A stretch of 45,813 nucleotides of DNA from SIG424 sp045546695. GTDB taxonomy: Bacteria > Bacillota > Clostridia > UBA1212 > UBA1255. How positions within the stretch are numbered: position 1 is the first letter of the stretch; the number at the start of each line of letters is the position of its first letter. The position numbers were made by a program, and so were the translations under genes. Positions 8,525-17,726 of the stretch are shown one piece after another. The stretch spans positions 1 through 45,813 of the forward strand of contig JAZQDE010000053.1 of the NCBI GenBank assembly GCA_045546695.1, given 5' to 3'. The notes beneath the pieces are model-generated. The model was not told where the DNA came from. It saw nothing but the letters and a program-made list of their open reading frames with translations, and did not search any database.

Positions 8525-8767
8525 ATGAAGAGTATGATGATATCACTTAAATCCATAGAGGATGTTAAAGTATTTATAAATGAAGTTAATAAGTTATCTT
8601 GCGATGCAGATCTGACATCAGGCAGATATGTTATTGATGCAAAGTCAATTATGGGTATTTTCTCTCTTGACCTTGCAAACGCAATCAAGCTTGACGTTCA
8701 TTGTAAAGACGAAGACGCAGACAGCGTTGATGCATTCTTTGCAGCTATTGCAAAGTTTGAAGCATAA
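8525..8767 (+). CDS. HPr-like protein lacking the phosphorylatable histidine
   Basis: An 80-residue HPr-fold protein. The ATG at 8525 is used because AAGGAG (8508-8513) is 11 bases upstream, whereas an upstream GTG at 8516 sits too close. The regulatory serine loop is clear: AKSIMGIFSLDL, with Ser41 equivalent to Ser46 of HPr. The catalytic loop is not: where HPr has the GLHARPA motif with His15, this protein reads LKSIEDVKVF and has no His. It cannot be a normal PTS phosphocarrier. Known precedent is Crh of Bacillus, which keeps Ser46 but not His15 and works with CcpA in carbon catabolite control; whether this protein does so is inference. No PTS gene is nearby. Confidence 0.8.
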   Translation: MKSMMISLKSIEDVKVFINEVNKLSCDADLTSGRYVIDAKSIMGIFSLDLANAIKLDVHCKDEDADSVDAFFAAIAKFEA

Positions 8768-8794
8768 TAAGACAGGGAAGAGAAGTGGTTTTTA

Positions 8795-9079
8795 ATGGAT
8801 TTTACAAACACCATGTTTTTTGATGTGACAAACGAGTTACAACCTCAGGTAAGTGAGGTGCTTCACGATATTTATTTTGCACTCAAAGAAAAAGGTTACA
8901 ACCCAATAAGCCAGTTGGTAGGCTACGTTATGTCCGGTGACCCTACGTATATAACGAATTATAAGAATGCCAGATCAATGATTACACGTATTGAACGTGA
9001 TGAGATCATCGAGGCTCTTTTCGAATTCTATATTACAGAGAATTATGAAAAAAGTTCCGATGAACAAGACGCACAATGA
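8795..9079 (+). CDS. ireB: IreB family regulatory phosphoprotein (UPF0297)
   Basis: A 94-residue protein of the IreB/YrzL family. In Enterococcus the IreB protein is phosphorylated near its N-terminus by a PASTA-type Ser/Thr kinase and affects cephalosporin resistance; a Thr is present at residue 4 here. Family hallmarks seen are a central LKEKGYNPISQLVGYVMSGD and ITNYKNARSMI. It overlaps ruvX by four bases (ATGA), and the order ireB-ruvX-DUF1292 is the conserved Firmicutes arrangement. No cognate kinase gene is in the window. Confidence 0.92.
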   Translation: MDFTNTMFFDVTNELQPQVSEVLHDIYFALKEKGYNPISQLVGYVMSGDPTYITNYKNARSMITRIERDEIIEALFEFYITENYEKSSDEQDAQ

Positions 9080-9498
9080 GAATACTTGGTCTTGATTATG
9101 GTGAGTCCCGCGTTGGCGTAGCTGTCAGCGACGAGTCTCAGAAGATTGCCTTTGATTCCGGCATAATTGATGCTACAAAGGGCAGGAAATACGTTGCCTC
9201 GCAGGTGCTCGCTCTTGCAGACAAGTATGGGACCGATACTGTTGTTATAGGTTATCCTGTCAATATGGACGGCAGTCACGGCTTCAGGGTAAAGGCTACA
9301 GAAAAGTTTGCAAAATTCCTTAAAGAGCAACGACCGGAGCTTAAGATTGAGTTTTTTGACGAGAGGCTCACTACAAAGAGCGCAGATGCGGCTTTGCTTG
9401 AGATGGGTGTCTCACAAAGATATAAGGGAATGAATGATATTATAGCGGCTATGCTTATTTTACAGGCATACCTGGATCATAAAGATTTTGGAGGATAA
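9076..9498 (+). CDS. ruvX: Holliday junction resolvase-like nuclease (YqgF family)
   Basis: A 140-residue RNase H-fold protein. The N-terminal MRILGLDYGESRVGVAVSD contains the first catalytic Asp (Asp7); FFDERLTTKSAD and a late acidic site (MNDIIAAMLILQAYLD) complete the family pattern. Members have been linked to Holliday-junction resolution and to 16S rRNA 5'-end processing, so the exact substrate in this organism is open. It is translationally coupled to ireB and is followed two bases later by the DUF1292 gene. Confidence 0.93.
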   Translation: MRILGLDYGESRVGVAVSDESQKIAFDSGIIDATKGRKYVASQVLALADKYGTDTVVIGYPVNMDGSHGFRVKATEKFAKFLKEQRPELKIEFFDERLTTKSADAALLEMGVSQRYKGMNDIIAAMLILQAYLDHKDFGG

Positions 9499-9499
9499 T

Positions 9500-9829
9500 A
9501 TGAGTAAAGAAGAATACATGGATGATTCAATCCAGACATTTACTTTGACAGATGAAGACGGCAATGATTATTTGTTTGATTTGCTCGGATTTGTAGATTA
9601 TGAGGATAAGCTCTATTCGGTTTTAGAGCCTCATGATGAAGATGACGATGAAGGCGTTGTTATTATGGAGACTACTTTTTCAAAGAACAATGAGCCTGTT
9701 TTCACATATGTTGAAGATTATGACCTTGCTGAAGAGATTCTGAACGAATATTATGACAATCTTGACCGTGCATTTGATGAAGAAAATGATGAAATGTACG
9801 ATGAAGATGACGACGAAGACGACGAATAA
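9500..9829 (+). CDS. DUF1292 family acidic protein (YrzB-like)
   Basis: A 109-residue protein of the DUF1292 family, recognised by FTLTDEDGNDYLFDLLGFVDYEDK-type sequence and by its position directly after ruvX. GGAGG at 9490-9494 fits the ATG at 9500; an in-frame TTG 12 bases earlier is rejected. The tail is extremely acidic (about 20 Asp/Glu in the last 35 residues). The function of the family is unknown; conserved linkage with ireB and ruvX suggests a shared housekeeping or envelope-stress role, but that is inference. Confidence 0.88.
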   Translation: MSKEEYMDDSIQTFTLTDEDGNDYLFDLLGFVDYEDKLYSVLEPHDEDDDEGVVIMETTFSKNNEPVFTYVEDYDLAEEILNEYYDNLDRAFDEENDEMYDEDDDEDDE

Positions 9830-9852
9830 TTACGTTTGAGGAGATAATGACA

Positions 9853-11133
9853 ATGCATATAAATACTAAATGCGTACAGGCAGGCTACACGCCAAAAAAT
9901 GGTGAGCCACGTGTTCTTCCGATTGTACAAAGTACAACATACAAATATGATACGGCAAAAGGTATGGGCGATTTGTTCGACCTTGAAGCTTCCGGATTTT
10001 TCTATACAAGACTTGCAAATCCGACTGTAGATGCAGTTGAGCAGAAGCTTGCAGCATTAGAAGGTGGCGTTGCGGCTGTTCTTACATCGTCAGGCCAGTC
10101 AGCTACGATGTTTTCAGTACTCAATATCTGCAAAGCAGGCGACCACATCGTATCATCAAGTGCTATTTACGGCGGTTCATTCAATCTTTTCAACAAGACA
10201 ATAAGAGATCTCGGTATTGATTTTACGTTCGTTTCACCGGATGCTACAGAAGAAGAGCTCGCAGCATGCTTTAAGGAAAATACAAAATGTGTATTTGCAG
10301 AGACTGTTTCAAATCCGTCACTCGACGTTGTTGATATTGAAATGTTTGCAAAAGTGGCACACGCACACGGCGTGCCGCTCATTATAGACAATACGTTTGC
10401 GACACCAATCAATTGCAGACCTTTTGAGTTTGGTGCCGACATCGTTGTTCACTCTACGTCAAAATATCTCGACGGACATGCATGCGCACTCGGCGGTGTA
10501 GTCGTTGACAGCGGTAATTTTGACTGGAACAACGGTAAATTTGATATGCTTACTACACCTGATGAGACGTATCACGGTGTTGTATATACAGAAAAATTCG
10601 GCAAGGCAGCTTACATCACAAAGGTGCGTACACATCTTATGAGAGATATGGGTTGCATGATGTCACCGCAGAATGCTTTTTACCTTAATCTGGGACTTGA
10701 GACGCTGTTTTTGCGTGTAGAGCGTCACGTGGCAAATGCTACAAAAGTGGCAGAGTTCCTGGAGAGCCAGATTGAGACAGGCAAGATTACATGGGTAAAA
10801 TATCCGGGACTTAAATCATATCATAAATACGAGCTGACAAAGAAGCTCATGCCAAACGGTAGCTGCGGCGTCGTTTCATTCGGCGTAAAGGGCGGCCGTG
10901 AGGGAGCTATAAAGTTCATGGAAGGACTTAAGATTGCGGCTATCGTTACTCACGTTGCAGATGCAAGGACATGTGTACTTCATCCTGCCAGCACGACACA
11001 CAGACAGCTTACAGACAGCGAACTTGAGGCATGCGGAGTATCTCCCGACCTTATCAGATTCTCTGTTGGTATAGAATACGCAGACGATATCATCGAAGAT
11101 ATCAGACAAGCACTTGATAAAGTAGAAGGCTGA
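9853..11133 (+). CDS. O-acetylhomoserine sulfhydrylase (homocysteine synthase)
   Basis: A 426-residue PLP-dependent Cys/Met-metabolism enzyme that makes homocysteine from O-acetylhomoserine and sulfide. The start at 9853 lies 9 bases after GAGGAG; an ATG two codons upstream (9847) is too close to that site. Seen are VQSTTYKY, the YTRLANPTVDAVE substrate loop, LTSSGQSA, IIDNTFATPI and the Schiff-base lysine in VVHSTSKYLDGH. QNAFYLNLGLETL and the length favour the sulfhydrylase branch over cystathionine gamma-synthase. There is no room for a SAM riboswitch (23 bases between genes). It is carried in the same run as the V-ATPase operon, with no obvious metabolic link. Confidence 0.9.
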   Translation: MHINTKCVQAGYTPKNGEPRVLPIVQSTTYKYDTAKGMGDLFDLEASGFFYTRLANPTVDAVEQKLAALEGGVAAVLTSSGQSATMFSVLNICKAGDHIVSSSAIYGGSFNLFNKTIRDLGIDFTFVSPDATEEELAACFKENTKCVFAETVSNPSLDVVDIEMFAKVAHAHGVPLIIDNTFATPINCRPFEFGADIVVHSTSKYLDGHACALGGVVVDSGNFDWNNGKFDMLTTPDETYHGVVYTEKFGKAAYITKVRTHLMRDMGCMMSPQNAFYLNLGLETLFLRVERHVANATKVAEFLESQIETGKITWVKYPGLKSYHKYELTKKLMPNGSCGVVSFGVKGGREGAIKFMEGLKIAAIVTHVADARTCVLHPASTTHRQLTDSELEACGVSPDLIRFSVGIEYADDIIEDIRQALDKVEG

Positions 11134-11137
11134 TAAT

Positions 11138-11449
11138 ATGACTGATTTTTTGAAAGAAATTGAAAAAGCTGAGAGCACTGCAGACAGCATCGTTGAAAAG
11201 GCAAAACAGGATGCTTTTGATATTGTGAAAAAGGCCGAGGCCGAAGCTGCTGATATTATTCAGGAGACAGGCGCAAAGGCAAACACAAACAAAAAAGCAA
11301 TGATAAGAAATGCCGAGACAGACGCTGTTTCAAAACGCGACGCGCAATCACTTGAGCTCGACAAAGAGTTGGAGCAGATGCGCAATAAAGCTATGAACAA
11401 CATGGATAAGGCTGTAGAGGTTATAGTTAAAAAGGTAGGTAGTATCTGA
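11138..11449 (+). CDS. ntpF: V-type ATPase peripheral stalk subunit (NtpF/subunit G-H)
   Basis: A 103-residue, highly charged, Ala/Lys/Glu-rich protein that should form one long coiled coil with the E subunit in the peripheral stalk. Identity rests mainly on position: it is first in an operon that matches E. hirae ntpFIKECGABD gene for gene. It ends TGATG, sharing one base with the start of the subunit I gene. Confidence 0.85.
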   Translation: MTDFLKEIEKAESTADSIVEKAKQDAFDIVKKAEAEAADIIQETGAKANTNKKAMIRNAETDAVSKRDAQSLELDKELEQMRNKAMNNMDKAVEVIVKKVGSI

Positions 11450-13461
11450 TGGCTGTTGTTCCGATGAGGAGAATATCGTTTATAGGACTTAAGAAAGATG
11501 AGCGGGAGATTATCAACACGCTTATTAAATTTGGTGCGGTCGAGATCAGTGATTCAAACAAGCCGGCGGCATCAGATGAGGAAATAAACGAAGTTGCTAC
11601 AGAGACAAAGACTCTTTCACCGGAGATTGTGGCCCTCAGACAGGAGCAGTCACGTATCAAGGCTGCCATGACACTGCTTGAAGGTTATGACACAAGAAAG
11701 AAGCCTCTTTTCTACGTGCCAAGAGACATCGACAGGAGCACGTACGAAGAGATTACGTCACGAAAAACAAAGTATCTTGACAAGATTACAGAACTTGACG
11801 AGACAATTGCTCAGATAGCTGCCCTCAAAGCAACAAACGCGGGGCTGAGAGCGACAATTTCTTCACTGATATCGTGGACTGATTATTCAGGCCGCCTGAG
11901 TGAGACAAAGACAAAGACGACAAAGACAGTATTTTGCAGCAGCTCAACACCGTCAGTCGTTGATAATATAATTGACAATTTTACAGGTGAAAATATACCG
12001 GCTTTTGTAAGTGTTGTAAAAGCTTCAAAGAGTGACGTATTTTTCACCATTACATATCATACAAGCTGCGAGTCAAAAGTTGACTCGGCTATATCTGAAA
12101 ACGAATGTACAAGACATGAGTTTGACGCAAAAGAGACACCGTCAGACAGCATAGAGCTCCTTCAGAAGCAGCACGAAGAAAATGAAAAGACGATAGCTGC
12201 AATGGAGGCTTCTTTTGCAGATTATGGTAATCTGCTGCCTGATCTTGAAGTACTCTATGACGCTGCGACAATAGATATAGCAAAGATTGCGGCACATGAG
12301 AAAATGCATACGACGAGATGCACGTTTACTTTTGAAGGCTGGCTCCCGGCAAAGCGCGAGGCAGAAGCTGCGACGCTGCTCAGCCAGGATTACATATGCC
12401 ATATCGCATTCCGCGACCCTGAAGAAGACGAGCTCGTGCCGACGTTCCAGGAAAATAACGCTCTTGGTTCTACTGTAGAGAGCATGGGCAACATGTACAG
12501 CGTACTGTCATACAAATCACTTGACCCGAGCACAATCGGAGGATTCTTCTTCGTTCTGTTCTTCGGTCTTATGCTCTCAGATGCAGGCTACGGCGTACTT
12601 GTTACACTTGTATGCGCACTGCTTCTTAAATTTGTGAAAATGAAAGACAGCATGAAGAGATTTATGAGACTCTTCTTGTTTTCCGGTATATCAACAATCT
12701 TCTGGGGCGCATTGTTCGGAAGCTGGTTTGGTAATCTGGCCTATACGCTGACATTAGGCGAGTTTACAATCAAGCCACTTTGGTTTGACCCAATAACGAG
12801 CACAGACCATTTTATGGCATTTTCAATGTTGCTCGGTGTAGTACATATGTACGTTGCGCTCGGACTAAACGCGGCAAATATGATAAGACGCGGCAAATGG
12901 GTAGATGCGCTGTGTGACGTAGGATTCTGGTATATTTTCTACACAGGAGAGGTATTCTTCCTGATTCCGTACGTTCCGTATTATTGCGATCTTCCAATCG
13001 CACAGACGTTGCCAAAAATCGGTATGATAATGCTGATTGTAGGCTTCTTACTGATTCTGTTTACAAAAGGACGCAAATCCAAAAATATATTCGTAAGACT
13101 CTTTGGCGGTGTTACGTGCGTATACTCGCTTGTAAGTATGCTCAGTGATATCCTTTCATACACGAGACTTATGGCCATGGGACTTGCGACCGGCGTAATT
13201 ATAAACGTATTCAACGAGATTGCAGCAATGGCAGGAGGCCTTGCAGGTGGTATTTCATGGAGAATTATAATTTTCATCATCGTATTTATCATCGCAAACC
13301 TTTTCAACATGCTGATAAACATGCTCGGTGCATACGTAAACTCATGCAGACTTATGTATATTGAATTCTTCGGCAAATTCTATGAAGGCGACGGAAAAGA
13401 GTTTGAGCCTTTGATTCAGGATACTGAGTATATAAATATCGTACAAGACACAAATACTTAA
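11449..13461 (+). CDS. ntpI: V-type ATPase membrane subunit I
   Basis: A 670-residue subunit a homologue forming the ion half-channels. The first about 340 residues are soluble with coiled-coil segments (for example around EQSRIKAAMTLLEGY and LQKQHEENEKTIAAMEA); the rest contains about seven membrane segments. The conserved arginine needed for ion release lies in the penultimate helices, in SDILSYTRLMAMGLA. VESMGNMYSVLSYKSLDPS before the first membrane segment is typical of the family. It is slightly overlapped by ntpF and is followed 18 bases later by the proteolipid gene with a strong AGGAGG site. Confidence 0.95.
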   Translation: MAVVPMRRISFIGLKKDEREIINTLIKFGAVEISDSNKPAASDEEINEVATETKTLSPEIVALRQEQSRIKAAMTLLEGYDTRKKPLFYVPRDIDRSTYEEITSRKTKYLDKITELDETIAQIAALKATNAGLRATISSLISWTDYSGRLSETKTKTTKTVFCSSSTPSVVDNIIDNFTGENIPAFVSVVKASKSDVFFTITYHTSCESKVDSAISENECTRHEFDAKETPSDSIELLQKQHEENEKTIAAMEASFADYGNLLPDLEVLYDAATIDIAKIAAHEKMHTTRCTFTFEGWLPAKREAEAATLLSQDYICHIAFRDPEEDELVPTFQENNALGSTVESMGNMYSVLSYKSLDPSTIGGFFFVLFFGLMLSDAGYGVLVTLVCALLLKFVKMKDSMKRFMRLFLFSGISTIFWGALFGSWFGNLAYTLTLGEFTIKPLWFDPITSTDHFMAFSMLLGVVHMYVALGLNAANMIRRGKWVDALCDVGFWYIFYTGEVFFLIPYVPYYCDLPIAQTLPKIGMIMLIVGFLLILFTKGRKSKNIFVRLFGGVTCVYSLVSMLSDILSYTRLMAMGLATGVIINVFNEIAAMAGGLAGGISWRIIIFIIVFIIANLFNMLINMLGAYVNSCRLMYIEFFGKFYEGDGKEFEPLIQDTEYINIVQDTNT

Positions 13462-13479
13462 TTTCAGGAGGTATTTTTT

Positions 13480-14001
13480 ATGAATTTTAGTTTGCTAAAC
13501 AGTATGATAGCAACAGGTGAGGTTGTAGCTGACAAGCCCGGTTTCTTTGAAAACGGTTTTGTATGGGCTTTTATGGGTATGGTATTTGCGATTCTTCTTG
13601 CAGGTATCGGTTCCGCAAAAGGCGTTATGACAGTTGCATCATCAGGTATCGGTCTCTTGTCTGAGAATCCAAAGCAGTTCACAGCATGCCTGCTCCTTAC
13701 GCTGCTCCCAAGTACGCAGGGTATCTACGGCTTCGTTATTGCGTTTATGATTCTTAACAAAGCAAATGAGATTGGCATTGACGTTATCACATTATCTCAG
13801 GGCCTCGGCCTCTTCGGAGCTGCACTTCCTGTAGGTGTTGTAGGTCTCGTATCAGGTATGTGTCAGGGTAAGGTTGCTGCTTCAAGTATCGCACTTGCTG
13901 CAAAACAGCCTAAGCACTGGTCAAAGGGTATGATCATTACTCTTACAGTTGAAATGTTCGCTCTGTTCGGATTCCTGATTTCTATTTTCATGATTGGATG
14001 A
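13480..14001 (+). CDS. ntpK: V-type ATPase rotor proteolipid subunit K
   Basis: A 173-residue, four-helix (duplicated hairpin) rotor ring subunit. The ion-binding residues can be matched to E. hirae NtpK: Thr79-Gln80 in PSTQGIYGF (Thr64/Gln65 there), Gln107 in LSQGLGLFGAALP (Gln110) and Glu158 in TVEMFALFGF (Glu139), with Leu76 also present. Only the second hairpin carries the carboxylate. This set is the Na+ coordination signature of the E. hirae enzyme, so Na+ coupling is predicted. The N-terminus is about 15 residues longer than in E. hirae. Confidence 0.95.
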   Translation: MNFSLLNSMIATGEVVADKPGFFENGFVWAFMGMVFAILLAGIGSAKGVMTVASSGIGLLSENPKQFTACLLLTLLPSTQGIYGFVIAFMILNKANEIGIDVITLSQGLGLFGAALPVGVVGLVSGMCQGKVAASSIALAAKQPKHWSKGMIITLTVEMFALFGFLISIFMIG

Positions 14002-14005
14002 TAAG

Positions 14006-14614
14006 ATGGCTGACAATTTATCGAGAATAACAGATAAGATTATATCTGATGCAAATGAAACAGCAGCAGGGATAATAGCTGAAGCGAATTTGCAGGCCGG
14101 CGAGATACTTGAAAAAGCAAAGATTGAGGCAACTGCGCTCAATGAAGAGATCACTCTTCAGGCACAGGCTGATTCACAGTCTTTGCGTACTCGTCTTGAA
14201 TCTGACTTCAATATGAAAAAAAGAAGCCAGGTCCTCATAGCAAAGCAGGAGCTCATCGCTCAGGCTTATGAAAAAGCTATGGAATATCTGCTTGCAATGA
14301 ACGATGTGAAATATCTTCGTATGCTGACTGATTTTGTTGTGAAAAGTGTAAATTCAATGGGCAAAGACAAGTCCATTGAACTTGTACTTTGCAAAAAAGA
14401 TGCAGACAAAGCAGCTAAGATCAAAGAAGCTTGTCAGAATGCTCTGCCCGGCAGCAATATCGCAATATCTGCAGATACTGTTGACAAAAAAGGCGGAATA
14501 ATCATTAAAAGTGACGATATAACGCTTAATTGCACGTTCGAAGCCATTATAGACAACGCGAAAAACAGCTGCGATATTGAAGTATCAAGAATTTTGTTTT
14601 CAAGTGAGGTTTGA
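14006..14614 (+). CDS. ntpE: V-type ATPase peripheral stalk subunit E
   Basis: A 202-residue stalk subunit. The ATG at 14006, four bases after the ntpK stop, is preferred over a TTG inside ntpK because the protein then begins MADNLSRITDKII as in the family. The N-terminal half is an Ala/Glu-rich coiled coil, and the C-terminal half is globular with KKGGIIIKSDDITLNCTFEAI, which contacts the A/B head in known enzymes. Confidence 0.92.
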   Translation: MADNLSRITDKIISDANETAAGIIAEANLQAGEILEKAKIEATALNEEITLQAQADSQSLRTRLESDFNMKKRSQVLIAKQELIAQAYEKAMEYLLAMNDVKYLRMLTDFVVKSVNSMGKDKSIELVLCKKDADKAAKIKEACQNALPGSNIAISADTVDKKGGIIIKSDDITLNCTFEAIIDNAKNSCDIEVSRILFSSEV

Positions 14615-14616
14615 TT

Positions 14617-15645
14617 ATGCCCGGAAGTGAACAATACGCATATGCAGTAGGCCGCATAAGAGCGATGGAGAATGGAATGTTCGGAAGGACGCTGGTCGAG
14701 AGACTGATTGATGCCGAGACTCCCGCTATGTGTCTGCCGATTCTCGTAGATGCCGGTTATCCACCCTTTGAAGGGTCAGGCGTGCCGGCTGTCCGTGCAT
14801 ATGTAAAGAGCCTCGAACAATATGAGGCAAACGTTATCGCTGACCTTAAAACGTTTGTTCCGGAACCTGAACTTTTCGATATTTTTTCACTGAAAAACGA
14901 TTATTTCAATGCAAAAATCATCATTAAATCAATCCGTGATCCGGAAAGCACTTATGAACTCAGTGAAAACGGCACGATGAGTGCAAAAGACATAAAGCAT
15001 GCCTTTATGGAAGGCAAATATGAGCTTTTGCCCGGCAGCCTTAAGCAGGTAGCCTCAGAGGCAATCGACGAGCTTGCAAAAACAGGCAAGTCACAATATG
15101 CGGAACTGATTCTTGACAAAGCATATTTTGAAGATTGCTACGCTCTGACTAAAAAAGCAGCCCGCAGACAGACACGCAAGTTCCTTAACTCATTTATTGA
15201 GATGCAGGCAGATTTGTCAAATATTTCCACGATGCTCCGCATAAAACAAAGAGCAGGAAAAGATGCAGATGCCGCTCTTATGAACAGGGCGTACGTAAAG
15301 GGTGCACTAAAGGCGGAATTCTTTGAAAATGCATTGGCAGAAGATATGCAAAAAGTAAGAGATCTTTTCATAAAGACGCCATATTACAAGATTATTTCCG
15401 ATGGTCTTGAAAGATATGAAGTAACAGGCAGCCTGTCTCATTTTGAAAAGCTCTGCGACGACTATATTATGGAATATCTTACAGAAGTTGGTAAAAATCC
15501 TCTTGGAATAGAAGCTCTGTTTGCATATACAGTCGGAAGAATGAGAGAGATTGCAAATATAAGATTGGTATTGATTGGTAAATTGAACAATTTGCAGACA
15601 ATTGCCATAAGAGAAAGATTAAGAGAATTGCGGGTAAAGAAATGA
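14617..15645 (+). CDS. ntpC: V-type ATPase central stalk socket subunit C
   Basis: A 342-residue subunit d homologue that seats the central stalk on the proteolipid ring. MPGSEQYAYAVGRIRAMENGM at the N-terminus and FAYTVGRMREIANIRLVLIGKLN at the C-terminus are typical; the three-fold helical repeat is mostly charged helix. The ATG at 14617 follows the ntpE stop by two bases, with GAGG upstream. It ends ATGA, overlapping the next gene. Confidence 0.93.
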   Translation: MPGSEQYAYAVGRIRAMENGMFGRTLVERLIDAETPAMCLPILVDAGYPPFEGSGVPAVRAYVKSLEQYEANVIADLKTFVPEPELFDIFSLKNDYFNAKIIIKSIRDPESTYELSENGTMSAKDIKHAFMEGKYELLPGSLKQVASEAIDELAKTGKSQYAELILDKAYFEDCYALTKKAARRQTRKFLNSFIEMQADLSNISTMLRIKQRAGKDADAALMNRAYVKGALKAEFFENALAEDMQKVRDLFIKTPYYKIISDGLERYEVTGSLSHFEKLCDDYIMEYLTEVGKNPLGIEALFAYTVGRMREIANIRLVLIGKLNNLQTIAIRERLRELRVKK

Positions 15646-15962
15646 AAATCGGTGTGCTTGGTGATAATGAAAACGTAATGGGGTACAAAGCTTTAGGCTT
15701 TGACGTTGTTACGTGCGATACAAAAGAAGCGGCAATCAGCGGGCTTAAGAAGCTCGCACAGGACTGCGCCGTTGTTTTTGTAATAGAAGATACCGCACAA
15801 TACATTCAGGAGGAGATTCTTGAATATCAGGAAGAAAAGATTCCTGCGGTAATATTGATTCCCGGCAGCGGCGGCTCACTGGGAATAGGAATGAAGGCCT
15901 TGAATCTTCAGGTTGAAAAGGCAGTAGGAAGTAATATTTTGGAGGATAAAGACAATGGTTGA
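15642..15962 (+). CDS. ntpG: V-type ATPase central stalk subunit F (NtpG)
   Basis: A 106-residue Rossmann-like subunit (called NtpG in E. hirae, F in general nomenclature). It begins MKIGVLGDNENVMGYKALGFD, the family's usual start, and has FVIEDTAQYI and AVILIPGSGG. It binds subunit D in the rotor shaft. Four-base overlap with ntpC and eight-base overlap with ntpA indicate tight translational coupling. Confidence 0.93.
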   Translation: MKIGVLGDNENVMGYKALGFDVVTCDTKEAAISGLKKLAQDCAVVFVIEDTAQYIQEEILEYQEEKIPAVILIPGSGGSLGIGMKALNLQVEKAVGSNILEDKDNG

Positions 15963-17724
15963 AGGTACAATTGTTAAAATATCAGGACCGCTCGTTGTAG
16001 CAAGCGGAATGTCAAATGCCAACATGTATGACATGGTAAAAATTGGCGAGATGGGCCTTACAGGCGAAATACTTGAGATTCACGGTGACCGTGCATCTAT
16101 ACAGGTATACGAAGAGACAGCCGGCCTGTCACTCGGACAGAAGGTTGTTTCAACAGGTATCCCTCTTAGCGTAGAGCTTGCCCCCGGCCTTATCAAAAGT
16201 ATCTTTGATGGTATTCAGAGACCGCTTGAAAAGATGTATGCAATGCAAGGCCATAATATTGCAAGAGGCATCACAATACCTGCAATTGACAGAGAAGCAA
16301 AATGGCTCTTTAAGCCGGCTGTCAGTGTAGGCGACAAGGTAGTGCCCGGTGATATCATCGGAACGTGCGACGAATCAGAGATTGTAGAGCACAAGATTAT
16401 GGTTCCGAAAGGCGTCAGCGGTACAATCAAAGAGATTTTTGAAGGACCTTATACAGTTGTTGAAAAGATTGGTTCTGTCCAGAAAGAGGATGGCACAATC
16501 GTAGACCTCAAAATGCTTCAGACATGGCCTGTCCGTGTCGGCAGACCTTATGCAAAGAAATTATCTCCTGACATGCCACTTGCGACAGGTCAGAGAGTTA
16601 TTGATACATTATTCCCGGTAGCAAAAGGCGGCGTAGCTGCAGTACCGGGCCCGTTCGGAAGCGGCAAAACAGTCGTTCAGCACCAGCTTGCAAAATGGGC
16701 TGATGCACAGATTGTTGTATATATCGGCTGCGGCGAGCGCGGAAACGAAATGACAGACGTTCTTAACGAGTTCCCTGAGCTCAAAGACCCAAAAACAGGT
16801 AAGTCCCTTATGGAAAGAACTGTTCTGATTGCAAATACGTCAGACATGCCTGTAGCGGCAAGAGAAGCTTCAATTTACACAGGTATTACGATTGCGGAAT
16901 ATTACAGAGATATGGGCTATGACGTAGCTATCATGGCAGACTCCACTTCAAGATGGGCAGAGGCGCTTCGTGAACTTTCAGGCCGTCTCGAAGAGATGCC
17001 CGGCGAGGAAGGTTACCCTGCATATCTCGGCTCAAGACTTGCTCAGTTCTATGAAAGAGCCGGCCGCGTAATCAGCCTTGGTGCAAAGGGCAGAGAAGGT
17101 ACACTCACAGCTATCGGCGCTGTATCACCTCCCGGTGGCGACATTTCAGAACCTGTTTCACAGGCAACACTTCGTATCGTAAAGGTATTCTGGGGTCTTG
17201 ATTCATCACTTGCATACGCAAGACACTTCCCGGCGATCAACTGGCTCAACAGTTACTCACTTTATACAGACAACCTTTCTGAATGGTACGAAGAGAACGT
17301 TTCCAAGAGATGGAATACAAAACGCTCACTTTTCATGCAGATTCTTCAAAAAGAAGCAGAACTTCAGGAGATTGTAAAGCTCGTCGGCGTTGACTCACTG
17401 TCATCAGCAGACAGACTTGTACTCGAAGTTGCAAGAACAATCAGAGAAGACTACCTGCACCAGAATGCTTTCCACGACGTAGATACATATACGACGTTCA
17501 GAAAACAGAATGCTATGATGGATCTGATTATCGCATACCACACGATGGGTTCAGATGCATTAAAGCGCGGCGTAAACTTCAATAAGATTGATAAATTACA
17601 GGCCCGCGAGAGAATCGGCCGTATCAAATACGTTCCTGAAAACGAGATTGATAAAGAGGCACAGGACATCTCAGATATGATGAATAAAGAAATAACAGAG
17701 CTTATTTCACAAATCGGAGGCTAA
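15955..17724 (+). CDS. ntpA: V-type ATPase catalytic subunit A
   Basis: The 589-residue nucleotide-hydrolysing (or -forming) subunit. Walker A is GPFGSGKT (residues 232-239); VYIGCGERGNEMTDV, the IMADSTSRWAEALRE arginine region and PAYLGSRLAQFYERAG are all present, and the about 80-residue non-homologous region typical of A subunits occupies about 110-200. GGAGGATAAAG lies upstream of the ATG. The genetic order does not show whether the enzyme works as ATPase or ATP synthase; in fermentative clostridia both occur. Confidence 0.98.
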   Translation: MVEGTIVKISGPLVVASGMSNANMYDMVKIGEMGLTGEILEIHGDRASIQVYEETAGLSLGQKVVSTGIPLSVELAPGLIKSIFDGIQRPLEKMYAMQGHNIARGITIPAIDREAKWLFKPAVSVGDKVVPGDIIGTCDESEIVEHKIMVPKGVSGTIKEIFEGPYTVVEKIGSVQKEDGTIVDLKMLQTWPVRVGRPYAKKLSPDMPLATGQRVIDTLFPVAKGGVAAVPGPFGSGKTVVQHQLAKWADAQIVVYIGCGERGNEMTDVLNEFPELKDPKTGKSLMERTVLIANTSDMPVAAREASIYTGITIAEYYRDMGYDVAIMADSTSRWAEALRELSGRLEEMPGEEGYPAYLGSRLAQFYERAGRVISLGAKGREGTLTAIGAVSPPGGDISEPVSQATLRIVKVFWGLDSSLAYARHFPAINWLNSYSLYTDNLSEWYEENVSKRWNTKRSLFMQILQKEAELQEIVKLVGVDSLSSADRLVLEVARTIREDYLHQNAFHDVDTYTTFRKQNAMMDLIIAYHTMGSDALKRGVNFNKIDKLQARERIGRIKYVPENEIDKEAQDISDMMNKEITELISQIGG

Positions 17725-17726
17725 TT

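Noticed and set aside
9830..9852. SAM or T-box riboswitch before the homocysteine synthase gene
   Set aside because: Only 23 bases separate it from the previous gene, too few for a riboswitch.
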